A stretch of DNA of 64,000 nt from an uncultured Polaribacter sp. (GTDB taxonomy: Bacteria > Bacteroidota > Bacteroidia > Flavobacteriales > Flavobacteriaceae), in assembly GCF_947495205.1 (NCBI RefSeq), contig NZ_CANLXV010000007.1, positions 1-64,000 of the forward strand, given 5' to 3'. Shown here piece after piece: positions 9,070-17,099 of this stretch; position 1 is the stretch's first letter, and the number at the start of each line of letters is the position of its first letter. The notes under the pieces were generated by a model. That model was given only the letters and a program-made list of their open reading frames with translations. It had not been told where the DNA came from and did not search any database. Both the position numbers and the translations under genes were made by a program.

Positions 9070-10323
9070 CTATTCTAAACTTTCTCCTTTAATAAAATAG
9101 GCCTTTTTTATGGCTACAATTCGACTTTCTACAAAATCAGACATTTCCTTATCTCTTCTAAAAAACCGACTTTTAAATTTTTTATACAAATCATAAGCTA
9201 TTTTTTTATCTTTATAGTAGTCTTCAGAAAGTTTTGCTTGCTGAAAAAGCGCTTTGTAATTCTGGGCGTTTTCATCAAAAGCTTTTTTAAAATAATTAAT
9301 AGCACTTTTTGGTTTTTCTTGCTCATAAAACATAGTTGCCAAACCATAATAAGCGTTGTCTCTAGGCTCTTTACCTACTTTTGCTGCTCTAAGATAATGA
9401 AACATTGCCATTCTGTAATCTTTTTCTTTTAAAGCAATATTTCCTAAATAAGTAAACGCTTTAAAATCTTCTGCATCTATTTTTACTACATTTTTAAAAC
9501 GGTCTTTTGCATTTTTATAATCTTCTAATTGGTAATAAGATTTCCCTAACATATTATTAGTAAAATGCTCCATTTTTTCTAAACTATCTAACCTTAACAA
9601 CACAGGTATGGTTGCTTTAAACTTTTTTTCGCTGTAAAGTTGGTTTGCTTTTATGCGATTTAAACTAATATGATTTTCATCTAAACGCAAACCTTTATTT
9701 ATAAACAAATAGGTAGAATCTTTATCTCTTAAAGCAAAATACTGAATGGCGAGTTTTGTAATTGCTTTTAAATGTGTGCTATCTTTTTCTAGAACATCTA
9801 AAAAACAATTCATCATTCTATTGCCGTCATTTACAAAACTATAAGCCAAACCTAATTGGTAAGAATAATGCGGATTTAAAGTATCTTTAGTTGTTAAATC
9901 TTTAAATAACGAAATGGCATTTTCACTTTTTCTATTTTGTAAGTACAATTTCCCAAGTTGATATTTCAACACCAAATTCATAGAATCTTTTGCCAATAAA
10001 TCTTCATAAATTTTTATAGATTTATTGGGTTTAAAAAGCCTTAAATACGCTTTTGCTAGTTTTAAACTTGCTTTTTTATGTTCTTTAAATTCCAATGCTT
10101 TTTCTAAAAAAGAAACTGTTTTTTTATAATTATCTATAGACTCATAAATAAGTGCTGTTTTGTAATTGCTTAAAAAAGAAGGCGGATTCATAGCCTCTAA
10201 TTTTTGCAATGCCAATTGATATCTTCCATTTTCGAACAAACTATCTATAGCAGCAAAAGCAGAAGTTTGTGCCTCTACTTTTACCACTACAAATAATACT
10301 ACAATTAAAACTTTCTTTTTCAT
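9070..10323 (-). CDS. Exported tetratricopeptide-repeat protein
   Basis: The 417-residue protein has a signal peptide (KKKVLIVVLFVVVKVEA, cut near residue 18) and is otherwise a chain of TPR helices, with repeated patterns such as YQLGKLYLQNRKSENAISLF and AYYGLATMFYEQEKPKSAINYF across about residues 35-400. TPR chains in the periplasm usually serve as protein docking surfaces. Its ATG shares one base with the TAA of the upstream M56 gene (TAATG), so the two are probably translationally coupled and made in fixed ratio. This ties its role to the M56 sensor, but its ligand is unknown. Confidence 0.85.
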   Translation of the reverse strand: MKKKVLIVVLFVVVKVEAQTSAFAAIDSLFENGRYQLALQKLEAMNPPSFLSNYKTALIYESIDNYKKTVSFLEKALEFKEHKKASLKLAKAYLRLFKPNKSIKIYEDLLAKDSMNLVLKYQLGKLYLQNRKSENAISLFKDLTTKDTLNPHYSYQLGLAYSFVNDGNRMMNCFLDVLEKDSTHLKAITKLAIQYFALRDKDSTYLFINKGLRLDENHISLNRIKANQLYSEKKFKATIPVLLRLDSLEKMEHFTNNMLGKSYYQLEDYKNAKDRFKNVVKIDAEDFKAFTYLGNIALKEKDYRMAMFHYLRAAKVGKEPRDNAYYGLATMFYEQEKPKSAINYFKKAFDENAQNYKALFQQAKLSEDYYKDKKIAYDLYKKFKSRFFRRDKEMSDFVESRIVAIKKAYFIKGESLE

Positions 10324-11885
10324 TAGTATTTATTCTTTCTTTTTTCAGGTACAAATATTGTAAATGGTATTGTATAAGAAACCTTAACTTTTTTGCCATC
10401 TTGCTCCCCTGGTTTCATCTTTGGTAAAAGTTGCATTACTCTTAAAACTTCTTTCTCTATTTTAGGATGTGGTCCTCTTGACTTTATATCAACTACGTTT
10501 CCTTTATTATTAATACTAAAAGCAATAAAAACTCTTTTTTTACCCGAACTTAAACCCAATGTTTCTCGTAAATCAGCATTGAAATTTCTAGCAAAATGCT
10601 TTTGTATCATTTTAGAAAAGCAAGTTTTATCTCCAATACCACAACCAGGGAAAGTTGGAGATTTCTCTATTTTAAGAAAACTTACACTTTTATCATCAGC
10701 TTTATTTTCACGAAATCTATATTCTGTTTTTACTGAAAATCCTTTTCTAATATGAACGCCAACAATTTTTCTTCCTTTATATTCATAAAATTTATACTCA
10801 TATGTTTTTAAACCTTCCTCTCCCCTTTGTTTTAATGTTAATTCTAAAAACTTATTAAACTCTTTTAATTCTTTTTTTGATAAATCCTGTTTGTTAATTT
10901 CTTTACCAATAGGTTTATGACTTTCTCCAGCTATATAATAATCTAAGTACGTTTTTTCTTGTCTTACTGTAAAATCATCGGTATTTGAAGTATAAATCTT
11001 TTGTAATTCTTTTTTAGAAGCTGAATTATTAAACACTTTTTGAGAACAAGAAGTATAAAAAAGCATGCTTGTTAATACAGGAATCAACACCAAATATTTT
11101 AGCTGATTCATTTTTTTAGATTTGTTTTTCGTCATCATAGTAATTCTTTTTTTAATGAATGTTTGTTTGTAAAACTGATTGATAAAAGCAATATTTTCTA
11201 CTTGAAAAAAGTTAGATAGCAATTGATTGATGTAGTTTTCTTTGGGTGAAGATTTTGTGGCAACTTCATCTGAAATATACTCGTGTATTAAAGTGATTCT
11301 TTTCTGATAAATAAAAATCATTGGATTAAACCACATTACAATTTTTAAAACCTCGAAAAACAATAAATCCAAAGAATGTTTTTGTTTACTGTGCACTAAT
11401 TCGTGCGCAATTATTTGTTCTTTTTGAGATTTTGGTATTTCTTTTCCTAAAAAAATATAATTGAAAAAAGAAAACGCTTTGGTTTGGTTTGGAATTAAAA
11501 CCAATGTGTAGTTCTCTATTTTAACAAGTCTATAAGTTCTTATTAAGTTGATAATTGCCAATAACTTAGAAACAAACAACACACTGAAAACAATAACACC
11601 AATACCAAAAAAAACATCGATATAATTTACAGATTGGTACCAGGAAGATGCTACAATTACCTTTTCAGGAAACAGCACCAATTCTGGTAAATTCACTATA
11701 TATTCTTGAGGCACTGCTTGTTGAAATGTAGGTATTTTAATTAAAGGAATTAAAAAAGACAATAATGGCGTAGATAATAAATACCATCTATTTTTTCTAA
11801 AAAAGGTTTCTTTGCTTAGAAAGAAATCATAAATAGCCAAGAATAACACTTGGAATAAAATTACCTGAATTATATAATTAATCAT
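10323..11885 (-). CDS. BlaR1/MecR1-like M56 membrane metallopeptidase with TonB-like C-terminus
   Basis: BlaR1-type proteins sense an outside signal and then cleave a BlaI-type repressor. Here the N-terminal 120 residues hold about four membrane helices, then the cytoplasmic zinc site HELVH at 161-165, with HEYISDE at 201-207 as the likely third-ligand region. A last helix (KYLVLIPVLTSMLFYTSC, about 265-283) leads outside. In place of the penicillin-binding sensor of BlaR1 there is a linker and a TonB C-terminal-like domain (about 425-515, VFIAFSINNKGNVVDIKS to YTIPFTIF). The gene lies 172 bases after blaI on the same strand and is coupled to the TPR gene. It is therefore a sensor protease for something other than beta-lactam, by inference. 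Confidence 0.87.
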   Translation of the reverse strand: MINYIIQVILFQVLFLAIYDFFLSKETFFRKNRWYLLSTPLLSFLIPLIKIPTFQQAVPQEYIVNLPELVLFPEKVIVASSWYQSVNYIDVFFGIGVIVFSVLFVSKLLAIINLIRTYRLVKIENYTLVLIPNQTKAFSFFNYIFLGKEIPKSQKEQIIAHELVHSKQKHSLDLLFFEVLKIVMWFNPMIFIYQKRITLIHEYISDEVATKSSPKENYINQLLSNFFQVENIAFINQFYKQTFIKKRITMMTKNKSKKMNQLKYLVLIPVLTSMLFYTSCSQKVFNNSASKKELQKIYTSNTDDFTVRQEKTYLDYYIAGESHKPIGKEINKQDLSKKELKEFNKFLELTLKQRGEEGLKTYEYKFYEYKGRKIVGVHIRKGFSVKTEYRFRENKADDKSVSFLKIEKSPTFPGCGIGDKTCFSKMIQKHFARNFNADLRETLGLSSGKKRVFIAFSINNKGNVVDIKSRGPHPKIEKEVLRVMQLLPKMKPGEQDGKKVKVSYTIPFTIFVPEKRKNKY

Positions 11886-11994
11886 AGCTTTTGTTTTTTA
11901 TTGATTTTAACTTCTAAAAATCTTATTTTATGAAAGATTGTAAAGAAAAATTGAATTTATAATGTAAATTTTTTGATACAAATTTTCGTACCTC

Positions 11995-12020
11995 AAAAAC
12001 CCCACGAACTAGAGGTTTTT
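11995..12020 (-). terminator. Possible weak terminator between blaI and the M56 gene
   Basis: AAAAACC (11995-12001) can pair with GGTTTTT (12014-12020) around a 12-base loop, with a T-run in the 3' arm on the minus strand. It could lower readthrough from blaI into the M56 gene. The stem is only 7 bp. Confidence 0.3.
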
Positions 12021-12023
12021 ACT

Positions 12024-12051
12024 ACTGTTTACTGAATACTGATGACTGAAA
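12024..12051. repeat. Degenerate heptad array, ACTGNNN x4
   Basis: Four heptads (ACTGTTT, ACTGAAT, ACTGATG, ACTGAAA) follow each other, then a fifth ACTG one base out of phase. The ACTG core matches the heptads in the rpoB-rpoC spacer. Confidence 0.7.
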
Positions 12052-12057
12052 AACTGC

Positions 12058-12420
12058 TTACTTTTTCTTATGTACTTCTTTTAAAATACTTTCTAATTCA
12101 GAAATATCCATTTTATTTTCTTTTACAAAAAAGGAAACCATACTTTTAAAAGAACCATTAAAATAGCCATTCATTAATTTGTGTAAACTTTGGTTACTAT
12201 AGGTTTCTTTTTCTATAATTGGATAATATAAAAAACCTCTTCCTAAAGGTTTGTGATCTACAAATTCTTTGGTTTCTAAAATTCTAATAATGGTAGAAAC
12301 TGTATTATATGCTGGTTTGGGTTCAGGTAATTTTTCGATTACTTCTTTTACAGAAGCCTCTTGTAAATCCCACAAAACTTGCATAATCTGCTCTTCTGCT
12401 TTTGTTAATTGTTTATTCAT
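12058..12420 (-). CDS. BlaI/MecI/CopY-family transcriptional repressor
   Basis: The 120-residue protein is a winged-helix repressor. It begins with the family signature LTKAEEQIMQVLWDLQEASVKEVIEKL, followed by AYNTVSTIIRILETKEFVDHKPLGRGFLYYP (recognition helix and wing), and a C-terminal dimerisation helix region (about 75-120). BlaI proteins dimerise on dyad operators and are inactivated by cleavage by the partner M56 protease, which is encoded just downstream here. Its own promoter carries three AACTAA-N4-TTAGTT dyads, so it very probably represses itself and the cassette. ATG start about 25 bases after the predicted transcription start. Confidence 0.93.
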   Translation of the reverse strand: MNKQLTKAEEQIMQVLWDLQEASVKEVIEKLPEPKPAYNTVSTIIRILETKEFVDHKPLGRGFLYYPIIEKETYSNQSLHKLMNGYFNGSFKSMVSFFVKENKMDISELESILKEVHKKK

Positions 12421-12426
12421 ATTTAC

Positions 12427-12491
12427 AACTAAATTTTTAGTTTAACAATACAAATATAACTAAAAAATTAGTTTAAACTAATTTTTTAGTT
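12427..12491 (-). promoter_or_regulatory. blaI promoter with three dyad operators
   Basis: Three exact copies of AACTAA-N4-TTAGTT lie at 12427-12442, 12458-12473 and 12476-12491. The last two together form a perfect 34-bp palindrome (12458-12491). On the minus strand the -7 box TATATTTG occupies 12458-12451, between copies one and two and touching copy two, so the predicted start is near 12444. Dimers bound at copies two and three would cover the region upstream of the -7 box, and at copy one the start and early leader. This is not the TACAnnTGTA operator known for BlaI/MecI/CopY. Confidence 0.85.
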
Positions 12492-12935
12492 CTTAATTAT
12501 TTTTACGAAGGCATTTATCCATATAAACTAATTTATAGCTTGTGTATTTAATGCAACAAATAGCGTTTGTTACAATGTTATTGTAAGTTTGAAAATTGAA
12601 GAATATTTTTTACGAATTCTTATTATTTGATTTTCATTATATTCTGCTCATTTAAAATAGATGCTATCAATTAGTGTTTTATAATGATGTTTTTGCAGTG
12701 TAAAAGGGCACTTTTTCGTTTGTTCTTTTTACTTCCTTTTTCTTTTCTGTTGATGTGTATTGAATGAAATTCAAGATAAGTTTTAACAAAGAATCTACAT
12801 ATTAATACACTAACATATTAAAACCAATACATTCTTTACATATTTACCACTTCTTAAGATTTATATTACTACAAAAACTAAAACAAGATTACATTTAAAA
12901 AAACAACTACGCTAAAAATTATACATTATGTTGGC
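12492..12935. other. Gene-free stretch
   Basis: About 440 bases with no credible reading frame, tRNA or strong terminator. It is AT-rich, with scattered stops in all frames. It separates the blaI promoter from the structured RNA and the insertion sequence. Confidence 0.6.
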
Positions 12936-12939
12936 AAAC

Positions 12940-13028
12940 AAGACTAGCCCAGATTGAACGGCTTGTTTGAGCTCTTTTTTATTCTTTTTTGAATAAAAAA
13001 AGCGAGTAGTGAAAGCTGGAAATAGCTT
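12940..13028 (+). ncRNA. Flavo-1-like structured RNA, copy 1
   Basis: The outer helix pairs CCAG (12949-12952) with CTGG (13016-13019), with CTA/TAG and AAG/CTT further out. Inside are the conserved-looking strings ATTGAACGGC (5' side) and GTAGTGAAAGC (3' side), around a long hairpin TTTTTTATTC / GAATAAAAAA (12975-12984, 12991-13000). The same strings, in the same order, occur in the element at 35817-35914. From memory this matches the Flavo-1 class of Bacteroidota intergenic RNAs; I could not check it against a covariance model. It ends 17 bases before the insertion sequence. Confidence 0.6.
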
Positions 13029-13106
13029 CAAAAAAGAAATATTATGGATCAATACCAAAAGTTGTGGAGTAAATAAAAAAGGCTGAACTTTGATATTAAG
13101 ACATTT

Positions 13107-13425
13107 ATGTCTTCAGAACCTTTATGTTACTTAGTTTGAACTTATCAAGCACAACGTTAAATCAAAAGAAATTCATTTTTATTTTACAGAGTTAAACAGT
13201 ATTCCAGAAGAATTTAAAGATGTTAAGCTGCATTCTAAAGGTTTCTTTGCAGAAGCTACCGTTCAAGATTTTCCTATTCGAGGTAAAAATGTATAGTTAC
13301 ATATAACCAGACGAAGATGGTTTGATCAAGACACTAATAAAATAGTTACCAGAGATTGGAATTTAGTAGCAAAAGGAACTAGAATCACTAGTGAATTTGC
13401 TGCTTTTTTAAAAGAACTCCATTAG
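13107..13425 (+). pseudogene. Broken N-terminal region of the ISAon1-like transposase
   Basis: From ATG 13107 the frame reads MSSEPLCYLV and stops at TGA 13137. In the next frame the protein continues as FELIKHNVKSKEIHFYF and on through a stretch containing HSKGFFAEATVQDF, the known N-terminal region. A second lesion, TAG at 13294, stands where a Tyr codon is expected (KNV-stop-LHITRRRW). The frame then ends at TAG 13423. So there is at least one frameshift near 13134-13137 and one nonsense change, and the element is unlikely to make this part. Confidence 0.75.
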
Positions 13426-14404
13426 TAATAAAGCTTCTAGTACTAGTATTGTAGCTGATTTTTATGGCGTAAACCCAAGAAATCTACAAAGACAATACAG
13501 AGACTCTTTAAGTGATTTTAAATCATGGAATCAAAAAACACATGCTAAAGATTGGCTCTTATTCGCAAAAAATTTAGGAAGTAATTTATCTTTAGATGAA
13601 ACCGCTTTTTCTAATGGTGATTTATATACCATTTTAACCAATAAAAAAGCAAAAGGAAAAAAAGGGGCAATAATAGTAATGGTTAAAGGAACTAAAGCTG
13701 AAACCGTCGTAAAAATATTGCATAAAATCCCTTTAAAACAAAGAAAAAAAGTCAAAGAGGTTACTCTAGATATGGCTGGTAATATGGGGCTTATTGTAAG
13801 AAAATCATTCCCAAACGCAACTTTGGTTATAGACCGTTTTCATGTTCAGAAACTAGCCTTAGATGCATTACAAGAAATAAGAATAAAACATCGTTGGGAA
13901 GTAATAGATGCAGAAAATGATCTGATAGAAAACGCTAGAAGTAAAAACTTAAAATACAATCCAGAATTAATGCCAAATGGCGATACACTAAAACAATTAT
14001 TAGCTAGAAGCAGGTATTTACTCTACAAATCAAGCTCTAAATGGACTGATAATCAACAGCAAAGAGCAACAATATTATTTGAAAAATACCCTGATAGAGA
14101 AAAAGCATACAAATTATGCCAGAACCTTTCTTGGATATTTAATACTACAAAAGATAAAACTTCTGCGTTAATAAGATTCGCTAAATGGGACGAAAAAGTA
14201 AGACAAGCGGATTTTAAAAGTTTTAGAACCATAGCAAGAACTATGTCCATACATTATAAAAACATCCTCAATTATTTTGACAATAAAAGCACAAATGCCT
14301 CTGCGGAATCTTTTAATGCTAAGATTAAAGCTTTTAGAACGCAATTTAGAGGTGTGAGAAATATAGAATTCTTCCTGTTTAGATTAACAAATATTTTTGC
14401 CTAA
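13421..14404 (+). CDS. ISL3/ISAon1-like transposase, catalytic part
   Basis: An open frame of 327 codons carries the DDE catalytic core: Asp in LSLDET, Asp in VTLDMAGNM, Glu in SAESFNAKIK, with the ISL3-typical VIDRFHVQKLALDALQEIR between them. A helix-turn-helix-like segment (VADFYGVNPRNLQRQY) is near the N-terminus. The start is unclear: the frame is open from ATT 13421, just where the upstream frame ends, and the first ATG is at 13679, which would remove the first catalytic Asp. The start codon may have decayed, or the part may normally be reached by frameshifting. With the upstream part broken, transposition in cis is doubtful. Confidence 0.72.
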   Translation: MSNKASSTSIVADFYGVNPRNLQRQYRDSLSDFKSWNQKTHAKDWLLFAKNLGSNLSLDETAFSNGDLYTILTNKKAKGKKGAIIVMVKGTKAETVVKILHKIPLKQRKKVKEVTLDMAGNMGLIVRKSFPNATLVIDRFHVQKLALDALQEIRIKHRWEVIDAENDLIENARSKNLKYNPELMPNGDTLKQLLARSRYLLYKSSSKWTDNQQQRATILFEKYPDREKAYKLCQNLSWIFNTTKDKTSALIRFAKWDEKVRQADFKSFRTIARTMSIHYKNILNYFDNKSTNASAESFNAKIKAFRTQFRGVRNIEFFLFRLTNIFA

Positions 14405-14502
14405 TTATAAAATCCCACAACTTGTTGACTTGATCCTTAAAAAGGTAACCTAATAGGTATCCAACAGAATGGTAATTAATACACTTTTTGATGTTTTGGG
14501 AT

Positions 14503-14535
14503 AAAAAAAAACCCTGTAAACATAGTGTTTACAGG
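14503..14535 (-). terminator. Terminator of tRNA-Ser
   Basis: A perfect 10-bp stem, CCTGTAAACA / TGTTTACAGG (14513-14522, 14526-14535), with a 3-base loop is followed on the minus strand by a run of nine T. Confidence 0.88.
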
Positions 14536-14560
14536 ACTTTAACAGATTTTGAATAAATAC

Positions 14561-14648
14561 TGGCGGAGAAAGAGGGATTCGAACCCCCGGACCTGTTACA
14601 GTCAACAGTTTTCAAGACTGCCGCATTCGACCACTCTGCCATTTCTCC
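14561..14648 (-). tRNA. tRNA-Ser (anticodon UGA)
   Basis: The minus strand gives a full cloverleaf with GGAGAAA / TTTCTCC acceptor stem, a long variable arm typical of serine tRNA, GGTTCGAATCC T-loop, and anticodon loop CTTGAAA (anticodon TGA, reads UCA). The 3' CCA is encoded. It has its own promoter and terminator. Confidence 0.97.
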
Positions 14649-14682
14649 AAGTGTCTCATTAGGTATTCCCCAAATGCGGTTG

Positions 14683-14690
14683 CAAATATA
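14683..14690 (-). promoter_or_regulatory. tRNA-Ser promoter -7 box (TATATTTG)
   Basis: On the minus strand TATATTTG ends 34 bases before the mature tRNA 5' end. A TTTG lies about 24 bp further upstream, a little wider than ideal. Confidence 0.65.
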
Positions 14691-14859
14691 GAAAGGTTTT
14701 TTATTTCTAAAAAACAAAAAAGACATTATTTTTAATGTTTTTTGAATATAATTAACTATTTTTTCTATCTACTTCATTATCAACAAATATTGATAAATTA
14801 AAAACAGTAGAAATCGTTATAAAGTGTAAATAATTAGAAACTTCTTTTGTTGTCTTTAG

Positions 14860-14867
14860 TATCTTTG
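14860..14867 (+). promoter_or_regulatory. aroC promoter -7 box (TATCTTTG)
   Basis: TATCTTTG lies 23 bases before the aroC ATG, giving a leader of about 17 bases. No good -33 TTG at standard spacing. Confidence 0.6.
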
Positions 14868-14890
14868 CAATCTCATTTAATACAAAAACT

Positions 14891-15955
14891 ATGTCTTTTA
14901 ATTCTTTTGGAAATTTATTGAAAGTAACAACTTATGGAGAATCTCACGGAACAGCTATTGGTGGTGTTATAGATGGTTTTCCTGCAGGGTTAAAAATTGA
15001 TTTTGATGCAATTCAAGAAGAATTGAATCGAAGAAAACCCGGTCAATCTAAAATTGTTACACAACGTAAAGAACCAGATAGTGTAGAGTTTTTATCTGGT
15101 ATTTTTGAAGGAAAAACCACAGGTACTTCTATTGGATTTATCATTAGAAATACAAATCAAAAATCTAAAGATTATAACCATAACACCAATGTTTATAGAC
15201 CATCGCACGCAGATTATACTTATGACCAAAAATATGGCATAAGAGATTATAGAGGTGGTGGTAGAAGTTCTGCCAGAGAAACTGCCAATTGGGTTGTTGC
15301 CGGCGCTTTAGCAAAACAGTTAATCGCTTCCATAAACATTAATGCCTTTACTTCTTCTGTAGGTGATATTTTTGTTGAAAAACCTTACCAAGAGTTAGAT
15401 TTCTCTAAAACTGAAGATAATATTATTCGCTGTCCAGATGAAACTTCAGCAGAAAAAATGATAGAAAAGGTAAAAGAAATTAGAAAAGCAGGAGATACAA
15501 TTGGTGGCACCATTACATGTGTAGCTAAAAATGTACCTGTTGGTTTAGGAGAACCTATTTTTAACAAATTGCATGCTGCTTTAGGAAGTGCAATGCTTTC
15601 TATAAACGCTGTAAAAGGTTTTGAATTTGGCAGTGGCTTTTGTGGTGCAAAAATGAGAGGTTCTGAACATAACGATGTTTTTAACGCAGATGGCTCAACC
15701 CAATCTAACTTATCTGGTGGTATACAGGGTGGTATCTCTAACGGAATGGATATCTACTTTAGAGTAGCTTTTAAACCGGTAGCTACTATAATGAGCTCGC
15801 AACAAACCATTAACTCTGAAAATGAAGTTACAGAAATTACGGGTAAAGGTAGACACGATCCTTGCGTTGTACCAAGAGCTGTGCCTATTGTAGAAGCAAT
15901 GACTGCTTTAGTTTTAGCAGATTTTTGGCTACTTAACAAAGCAAGAAAAATATAA
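14891..15955 (+). CDS. aroC: Chorismate synthase
   Basis: AroC converts 5-enolpyruvylshikimate-3-phosphate to chorismate with reduced FMN, the last shared step of aromatic amino acid synthesis. The protein (354 residues) begins with the family signature [14 protein letters not shown] and carries [11 protein letters not shown] in the middle (about 125-135) and RGSEHND plus [10 protein letters not shown] toward the end, all in place. Full length, ATG start just after a TATCTTTG promoter. It stands alone on the + strand between a tRNA and a convergent phytase gene. Confidence 0.97.
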   Translation: MSFNSFGNLLKVTTYGESHGTAIGGVIDGFPAGLKIDFDAIQEELNRRKPGQSKIVTQRKEPDSVEFLSGIFEGKTTGTSIGFIIRNTNQKSKDYNHNTNVYRPSHADYTYDQKYGIRDYRGGGRSSARETANWVVAGALAKQLIASININAFTSSVGDIFVEKPYQELDFSKTEDNIIRCPDETSAEKMIEKVKEIRKAGDTIGGTITCVAKNVPVGLGEPIFNKLHAALGSAMLSINAVKGFEFGSGFCGAKMRGSEHNDVFNADGSTQSNLSGGIQGGISNGMDIYFRVAFKPVATIMSSQQTINSENEVTEITGKGRHDPCVVPRAVPIVEAMTALVLADFWLLNKARKI

Positions 15956-16010
15956 TTCATATATTTTTATTTATGTTTTTAATAATAAACATAAAATTAT
16001 TTTTATGATA

Positions 16011-16040
16011 AAAAAGCGAAACTTAAAAGTTTCGCTTTTT
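16011..16040. terminator. Shared bidirectional terminator for aroC and the phytase gene
   Basis: A 14-bp perfect stem, AAAAAGCGAAACTT / AAGTTTCGCTTTTT, with A and T runs at the base serves both convergent genes. Confidence 0.88.
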
Positions 16041-16063
16041 CTTTAAATAGAGTTTTATCTAAA

Positions 16064-17086
16064 CTATTTTATAACTTTACTAAAATTATAGAAGTAAAAG
16101 TTTTTATCATTATTCATAGCTACAAACAAACCACTATCAAATGTTTTGTTTAACGGAACTGTAACTACCTCACATCCATCTGTCTCTAAAGTAGATAAAT
16201 TTACAGCTTTTATAAACGCATTTGTATTTCTATCAAAAAGGTTAAATTGTCCATTTTGTTGATCTGATACAATTAAATAACCTGCACCATTTTCTTGTTT
16301 TGCAATTGCAATTCCCTCTATATCTCTATAAAAATACTCAGCTCCAAAACAACTAATTTCATCACTGCCTTTTGACGGTTCTGCATAATATTTACGAATG
16401 CAATGCATTTCATCAGCATAATAAACAAAACCCATTTCAGCATCTACTGCAATTGCTTCGATTTCCTTTTTACCACTAAAATTTCCAAATTTTCTTACTA
16501 GAGTATATTTTAGAAGACCATTTTCTGAAGCTAATTTGTATTGATACAAATAACCCTCTTTGGGTCCAGGTTTTCTACCCACAATTATATAAAAAGAGGA
16601 ATCTACTGGTGATTTATATATAGCTACACCCATTGGCAAATTATACTCAGGCTTTGTTGCATCTTCAAAAACAGGAAATCCACCATTATCTAAAGCTTTC
16701 ATATCTGGAATAGAAAAAACTCTAATTTGTTGCTTTTCTCTTTCCGTAAATACTAAAATATCGGTATTTGTTGAATCATTTAATTTAAAACCATATTCTA
16801 AATCGACGTTATTTGGTCTTTTTATATTTCTAATGGTTTTGTCTTCAATAATTTTTCCTTTTAAATCAAAAGCATAAATAGCTCCGTTTGTTTCTTTATC
16901 TGTGCCAAAAACAATACTTTTTTCTGGGTCTGTTGGGTGAATCCAAATTGCAGGATCATCAGTATCATTTAAAGTATTCTCTGTAATTACATCTGGTTTA
17001 ATAACTGGCAACTTACTTTTATTACTACAAGAAAGCAGTATAACAGCACTTAAAAAACAGATACTTATTTTATGATTTATTTTCAT
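16064..17086 (-). CDS. Beta-propeller phytase-like lipoprotein
   Basis: Beta-propeller phytases remove phosphate from phytate (inositol hexakisphosphate) with calcium. The 340-residue protein has a lipoprotein signal (FLSAVILLSC, Cys20). The family entry motif DTDDPAIWIHPTDP is near residue 42, followed by GTDKETNGAIYAFDLKGK, RPNNVDLEYGF, EAIAVDAEMGFVYYADE and DIEGIAIAKQENGAGYLIVSDQ, the repeating blades of the six-bladed fold. I chose the ATG at 17086: it puts the signal peptide at the N-terminus and leaves a 13-base gap to the TonB-receptor gene, whereas the upstream ATG at 17119 would overlap that gene and spoil the signal. It is the second gene of a two-gene operon with the receptor. Confidence 0.9.
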   Translation of the reverse strand: MKINHKISICFLSAVILLSCSNKSKLPVIKPDVITENTLNDTDDPAIWIHPTDPEKSIVFGTDKETNGAIYAFDLKGKIIEDKTIRNIKRPNNVDLEYGFKLNDSTNTDILVFTEREKQQIRVFSIPDMKALDNGGFPVFEDATKPEYNLPMGVAIYKSPVDSSFYIIVGRKPGPKEGYLYQYKLASENGLLKYTLVRKFGNFSGKKEIEAIAVDAEMGFVYYADEMHCIRKYYAEPSKGSDEISCFGAEYFYRDIEGIAIAKQENGAGYLIVSDQQNGQFNLFDRNTNAFIKAVNLSTLETDGCEVVTVPLNKTFDSGLFVAMNNDKNFYFYNFSKVIK

Positions 17087-17099
17087 TTTGACAGCTAAA

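Larger units (their letters stand above)
13046..14436 (+). mobile_element. ISL3-type insertion sequence (ISAon1-like), decayed
   Basis: Imperfect terminal inverted repeats of 25 bp (13046-13070 and 14412-14436, 19 of 25 identical, with GGATCAA and AAGTTGTGG shared) bound a 1391-bp element. It holds a broken N-terminal frame and an open catalytic frame, the two-part layout I know from ISAon1-type elements. ISL3 elements usually make 8-bp target duplications; the flanks (AATATTAT and TTAAAAAG) do not match, so either the ends are slightly different or the element is old or rearranged. Confidence 0.8.

Noticed and set aside
14529-14726. A 65-codon minus-strand frame
   Set aside because: It spans tRNA-Ser and its terminator.
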